DNA from: Artemisia argyi
Taxonomy: Eukaryota > Streptophyta > Magnoliopsida > Asterales > Asteraceae
Reading direction: 5' to 3'
Length of the DNA stretch: 64,000 nucleotides
Assembly (NCBI GenBank): GCA_030686995.1
Contig: CM060708.1
Span: 105,625,350-105,689,349, forward strand
In this document: one piece after another, positions 55,823 to 64,000 of the stretch
Position numbering within the stretch: position 1 is the first letter of the stretch
Layout of the letters: each line of letters starts with the position of its first letter
Position numbers and translations under genes: made by a program
The notes under the pieces: model-generated
Seen by the model: only the letters and a program-made list of their open reading frames with translations
Databases searched by the model: none
Told to the model about the DNA's origin: nothing

Positions 55823-57237
55823 GACACTCATTTCAGCCTCTAATATACGTATTAAAAACTAGTTACAAACATGAATAATGAGGTGGGACATGCATACGTG
55901 AAGCAAGGGTGTGTTTAAGTGTAATTTTATGTCAGAATATGGCTCGTTATTTCTGTTGTGTGTGAGTTATGTGACGAACGAAGGGGCTATGAGTTATGTG
56001 CTTGTGTTCTATTTTAAAACGTGTGAGTGTTAGAGTGTATATCGGGTCGGAAAAAGGGGCGAAGGATTGTTCCGTTTGGGTCTCGTTATTTAGGTTGAGT
56101 TTTGTCGAACTAGAGTATGGTATAATCTGTTTTGGGAGCTTCGAATTGAATACGTTTGATATATATACGTCTATGATCTGATTATCTAAAATTCTAATAT
56201 GATCTCTATTTCATGACTAAGAGTCTGGATATTAATCTAGTAATTGGGGAATGAGGCATACATGGTTTTTACGGGGTTAAGAGTTTGGGTAAAACTTGTG
56301 TCTCGTATTGATTGTGTACTTATGTGAGTTTATAGATATTGAAATCATGTGTATGATATTATGTTTATGATATGGTGTAATCTGTGTTGAACTAGTTATA
56401 TAAATATGTGTGTGCATGCATTGGTACATACATGATAGGAAATTGCATGCGTACGTTATTACATTTGGAAACATGCGAGTGAGTTGTTATACATGTGAGT
56501 AGTGTGTGTCGTGTAAATGAGGGCACAATACGCATCGTATGGGGTATTTTTATTTTACATATATAAAAGAGTAGATTGCATGCGTATGGTGTTGTCATGT
56601 TATGGTTCGTGTATGAGTCATGTGTTATTATAATAGGATGCATGCATCATTGTCATGGTCTAGATGAGGTCGAAAATACGTTTATGTAATTTGTGAAACG
56701 ATGGAGTCTTAAATCAATTATTTTGGAGTTAATTTACATTTTAAACTTTAAAGTTAAATATTTGACGTTTGTAAACCTTAAGTTTTGATAATTTACATTT
56801 ATGACCCTAAACATTAGTAAAATGACATATTTAAGCCTAAACTATGAAATTGATCATATTAAACCTTTAAGTTTCCATAATTGTCATTTGTAACCCTAAT
56901 TTATGAAAGTTACTAATTCGGGAAACCTTCTAAAAATAGGAAGTTACTAATAATGGAAATTTACTATATTTGGCAAGTTACTAAAAATGGAAAGCTTCTA
57001 AAAGTATAAAGAAACCAAAAAGGAGTAATCTGATTTAAAATGAGCTTATAAATAATAAGACGATCATTAATTCGTGTAGATTCGCTGAAGAAGGAGTAAT
57101 TTTTGATCTTTATGTCTTCTGATGTGTTTGTACTTGCGGTTTAAGGGACAGATATTCTTCCCTTTTCAGTAGGGACTTCTCATGACTCTCTTGATCCTTG
57201 ACACTGCTATGATTTCCTTTCGATATGCCATTGCTAT

Positions 57238-57601
57238 GATCCCTTGGTTATGAGATTTTGATATGATCCTTCTGATATGAGCTTTGATATGATTCGTTTG
57301 ATATGATTCGTTGATATGATTCCTTTGATAAGATTCTATGAATTTGATATCCGTCTGCTATTCGTTTGCTATGATATGATTCAGTTCAGTTGCTATGTTC
57401 TATTGGATATGATATGATTGTTGGATATGATATGATATGATATGATTTATTCTGTTCTGATGCCCGAGTTTTTATTCTACTCATGGAGGTACCACGAGCG
57501 TGTCATTGAAGCACCAATGGCATGACACTTTCTGTGGAGGTGTGAATGATCCATGGCGTCCCCATTTTGATATGATATGATATGATATGATATGATATGA
57601 G
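57238..57601 (+). repeat. (GATAT)n / TATGA-type microsatellite in E8
   Basis: TATGA/GATATGATTC units occur irregularly from 57238, pure at about 57420-57445 and again at 57569-57600. Confidence 0.85.
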
Positions 57602-58462
57602 ATCTCTTGGCCATTATACGTGTATATACTTGTCATACGAGTAGGTGTATATATGATTTGTTTTGTAGGAGGGGGCGTATGGATGCATCCTAGGTATTCT
57701 GTTTTGTGTAGGGTGAATGTGAGTGTGTGCTTACACTTCTTCACGTTGGAGCTAGCTACTCCATTTTGGTACTTAGAGGTCTCCCCTCTTCGTGCACTTA
57801 TGATTTGACAGATACGTGATTATATGGTAGGAGACCTATTCGAGTATCTCGTTAGGTCGGCTCGTTGATTTACTATGTTTCTTTGTGTCTATTCGAGTAT
57901 CTCGTTAGACAAGCCTTTGTTCTAGCTGCTCATGTGATTCTGGTTACTATATGATTCTTATTTCCATTTGATTCTTCATGTTCTCTATTCATTTGACTTA
58001 TGATATTTGTTCAGTTGATCGTTGATCTCTTATTCATTTGACAGATGATATTCATTCCAGCAGGAGTTTAAGATTTCTTTCTTTATACTTATATACGTTT
58101 ATTCATTTTGTTATATATCTATTCACCGGGATTTTTTAGCTCACCGCATTTCTTTTCATGCGGCAGGTTTTAGGTTGGAAGCTGGGTTTGAGCGAAGAGT
58201 GCATAGGAGCATTTAGTGGACTACCCTGATAATTAGACAACCATTTGCTTTGGATTAGACTTGGTTTAGCTTCAGTTAGATTTAGTTTATTTTGCATTAC
58301 AGTTTTTGATTTCATCTTGTATAGAGTTAGTATTTTCCTTATTATCTTAGAATACTTTGTAACTTTCATGTTTATAAGTCTTCCGCTTGCGTTGGTAAGT
58401 TCTGATTTGGCACCATAATGTGACATTTTGACCCATGTCAGGTTGGGGTGTTAAAGTGGGGG

Positions 58463-58948
58463 TTAGTTAAAACCATGAGAATCGTAACATGAATTCGGCT
58501 CATCATAAAAAATTTCAAATGATCCCTCACAGTTTTCCAAGTTTGATAAATCATTATTGAAATACGGATTTTGATCATAAAAGTTTTGAGGGGGAAGATC
58601 AAAATCATTTTGAGGATAATTATCAAAACTCGAATCACAAGCGTAAGCCGTTTCAACACTTGGGGTGTAGCAAATACAATTCGCGTATCCACATTGATTA
58701 CAAAAACATTGCCCACACGCTAATCCTTCGTCGAATGGATTTCCACAATTAAAGCAAGTGAACGGAGACGGCAGTGGTGTTGGATAGTAATCGGGAACGT
58801 TTTGAAGGATTGATCTTTGAACATACGCGGGAGAATTACAAAACCAACAAACTCCATCATGAATATCACTACCACATTGTTCGCACGTACACCAAACACA
58901 TGAACCTTCAAAGAACGGTTCTCTACATTTAAAACAAGTCGGATCCAT
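58463..58948 (-). CDS. E7 Cys-rich protein, N-terminal part of a split ORF, 161 aa
   Basis: ATG at 58948 starts MDPTCFKCREPF. Cys pairs (C-x2-C or closely spaced) recur at about residues 5-8, 17-22, 31-34, 63-66 and 74-89, giving at least four zinc-ribbon-like clusters. An Asn/Asp/Pro/Phe-rich stretch follows. The frame ends just before the E8 insertion, and related Asteraceae proteins continue into an acidic part like 43504-44895, so this is the N-terminal half of one broken gene. Such proteins occupy the gag position of Tat-like elements in Asteraceae. Metal and nucleic-acid binding is inferred from the Cys pairs only. Confidence 0.65.
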   Translation of the reverse strand: MDPTCFKCREPFFEGSCVWCTCEQCGSDIHDGVCWFCNSPAYVQRSILQNVPDYYPTPLPSPFTCFNCGNPFDEGLACGQCFCNQCGYANCICYTPSVETAYACDSSFDNYPQNDFDLPPQNFYDQNPYFNNDLSNLENCEGSFEIFYDEPNSCYDSHGFN

Positions 58949-59530
58949 AAGAATTAAACATATAAGAGAAAAAGTGTAAGAGTTATCTGTTTAGAGGGTT
59001 TAAAGAAAAAGAATCAAATGATAAGAGGAGAAGAAGATTATTTTTGGGTTTTTTAGTTATTGAAAAAAAATCAAAGTAGAAAAGGAAAATCTTTTTGTGT
59101 TTTTTATATTGGAAAACAAAATTCAAAAACTTAAAACTTTATTCTCTTTTGTTTTTCAAACGTTATGTCAATCGTAACCGTTTCCTTCAAAACTACTCGC
59201 GACGGAATAGGAGAGAAGAGTGTTTCCTTCTTCAGCTTGCAATTTAATGTCTAAGCTTACGTATTTCCCGCTTATTCGGTTGTAGAATTAAATTAATCCA
59301 ATTAGCAACTAATTTCACGCGTTCTTATATTGGGAAGCTTATTTTGTTTACAACGCCCCCCCCCCCCTTCCACGAGAGATTCGAGGCTGTAACTTTCTTT
59401 TTGGTATTTTTTAAAACACTTTAGGAAAAGTGTTTTTGATTTTTTAAATTTTTTGGTTCTTATAGAAAATATATACAAGGAAGGTTTTCAAAACACAAAT
59501 TCGAAAACGAAAATAAAAAATTCACATCAA
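58949..59530 (-). other. E7 leader between PBS and Cys-rich ORF
   Basis: This is noncoding and T- and A-rich, with a 12-bp C run (59356-59367). Confidence 0.65.
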
Positions 59531-59552
59531 CCTTCCCCGACAGCTGCACCAA
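59531..59552 (-). other. E7 primer-binding site, degraded
   Basis: On the - strand TGGTGCAGCTGTCGGGGAAG lies a few bases inside LTR copy B. It matches the E4/E5 PBS in pattern, with changes mostly of the CG-to-TG/CA kind. Confidence 0.65.
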
Positions 59553-59557
59553 AATTT

Positions 59558-63287
<3,730 letters not shown>

Positions 63288-64000
63288 AAATCCCCCAGCT
63301 TAAGGTATTGCCGTGTCCTCACGCAATGTCATCACCTCACGCTTAAGAGATAAATAATTTCAAAACCTCTCTTTACTGACGTTGTAAAGTAGCAATGATG
63401 TTCAAAAGAGATATTAAAATCATTTATTCTAAAAAACGCTCCGTTTTCCGATTTTTATGAACAACAGCTACTACTACTACTACTACTACTACTCTTTTTG
63501 TACTTTTTCATTTTTATATGTGACGGTTTGCTTGACTTTCATTATCAATTCATATCTTTTGATAATTTTCAGGGTCTACGAGTAAAAACACTTCTCACAG
63601 AGAAGAGACTATATGGATAAAAATCGTCATCCTTGATTTTTCACAAGCCCCCAAACTAAGCGTAAAATCAAAATCATTGTTTATCCGCAAGTTAGATGCT
63701 AACTCTACCCACAAAACTTACTTGTGTAATTACCTCTTGTTCCCAAGTCCTAAGTTTTGTATCTCAAGATTTTAATTTGTTGAGAGTGCAAAATTTGAAC
63801 GCTAAGTAGTTTCCAAACTTTCCCTCAAAAACCCCTGCATACAGAAATCGGGTCCACATGAAGGTCTCTGATTTAACATGATTTGTAGGGGCCCCCTTTT
63901 TATTTACAGCTGAAACATTCCATGTTTGAGACCCAAGACGGAAGCGTTTTATTAGGGAAACCCCCGGAGTCGAAGCTTGGCATTTTTGCATAATTATAAG
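63288..64000 (-). other. Second E7 internal region, 3' end only
   Basis: It matches 41753-42509 closely, including the PPT-like start, and runs off the window. It lacks ~55 bp near 63780 and has a longer (CTA)n at 63470-63493. Confidence 0.8.

Larger units (their letters stand above)
44910..58453 (+). repeat. E8: probable solo LTR inside E7, interrupted by E2
   Basis: Removing E2 leaves about 3.45 kb (44910-45736 and 55828-58453) that splits the E7 ORF. It begins TGTCGGGAAT and ends GGTTGGGGTGTTA, close to the GGGTGTTACA end of many plant gypsy LTRs. The flanks AAACT (44905-44909) and AAAGT (58454-58458) match in 4 of 5 bases. No PBS or PPT adjoins. The last bases are altered, so the right border is uncertain by a few bases. 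Orientation is inferred from the LTR-end type. Confidence 0.58.

Noticed and set aside
57238..57601. Satellite array
   Set aside because: It is irregular and short; a TATGA microsatellite explains it.

Overview
The window is a stack of nested retrotransposons from a large plant genome. I see no host gene, tRNA or rRNA in it. The host is very probably a member of the Asteraceae. The long gag-like protein at 25882-29319, the retropepsin-like proteins at 16954-18043 and 21719-22583, and the Cys-rich and acidic proteins at 58463-58948 and 43504-44895 all look like retroelement proteins I know from Tanacetum/Artemisia-type genomes. That is recognition from memory, not a search.

Layout. (1) 1-6638, + strand: Ty3/gypsy element E1, whose 5' LTR is cut by the window edge. 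It has a 3.46-kb 3' LTR and a decayed integrase. (2) 6639-8746: unassigned AT-rich DNA with a 49-bp poly(A) and a possible LTR terminus at 8590. (3) 8747-64000+, - strand: E7, an old Tat/Athila-like element with ~3.7-kb LTRs, arranged LTR-internal-LTR-internal. Its left LTR (8747-41752) was hit by a MITE-like element (8833-9252), E5 (11657-19860, -), E4 (20134-36970, +) and a solo LTR of E7's own family (E6, 37446-41203, +). E5's 3' LTR carries a solo LTR of its own family (12135-13521, +). E4 carries E3 (24275-34765, +). E7's internal region (41753-59557) holds a probable solo LTR (E8, 44910-58453, +), which contains gypsy element E2 (45737-55822, +). The second E7 LTR is 59558-63287, and a second internal copy starts at 63288.

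Target-site duplications support the nesting: ACCCC (E3), CTACT (E4), ATTAT (E5), ATAAT (solo LTR in E5), AAGAG (E6) and GACAC (E2). The intact E7 LTR copy at 59558-63287 acts as a near-empty-site control for several of these insertions.

Functionally, every element looks non-autonomous now, because no intact reverse transcriptase or integrase is present. E3 is the youngest: its two 328-bp LTRs appear identical, the TSD is perfect, and it has a 1145-codon gag-like ORF but no pol. E4 and E5 keep only a frameshifted retropepsin-like ORF. E7 keeps a Cys-rich N-terminal part and an acidic C-terminal part of one ORF, split by E8/E2. E2 keeps a gag fragment with zinc knuckles.

The most unusual signals are four. 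First, about 31 copies of a TATCGAGTT motif in the E3 leader. Second, a two-hairpin plus palindrome RNA-like module shared by E4, E5 and E7. Third, an array of TGACG-N-CGTCA palindromes just upstream of the TATA box in the E4/E5 LTRs. Fourth, nine polypurine tracts in the 3' part of E3, the last of them duplicated together with the start of the LTR.
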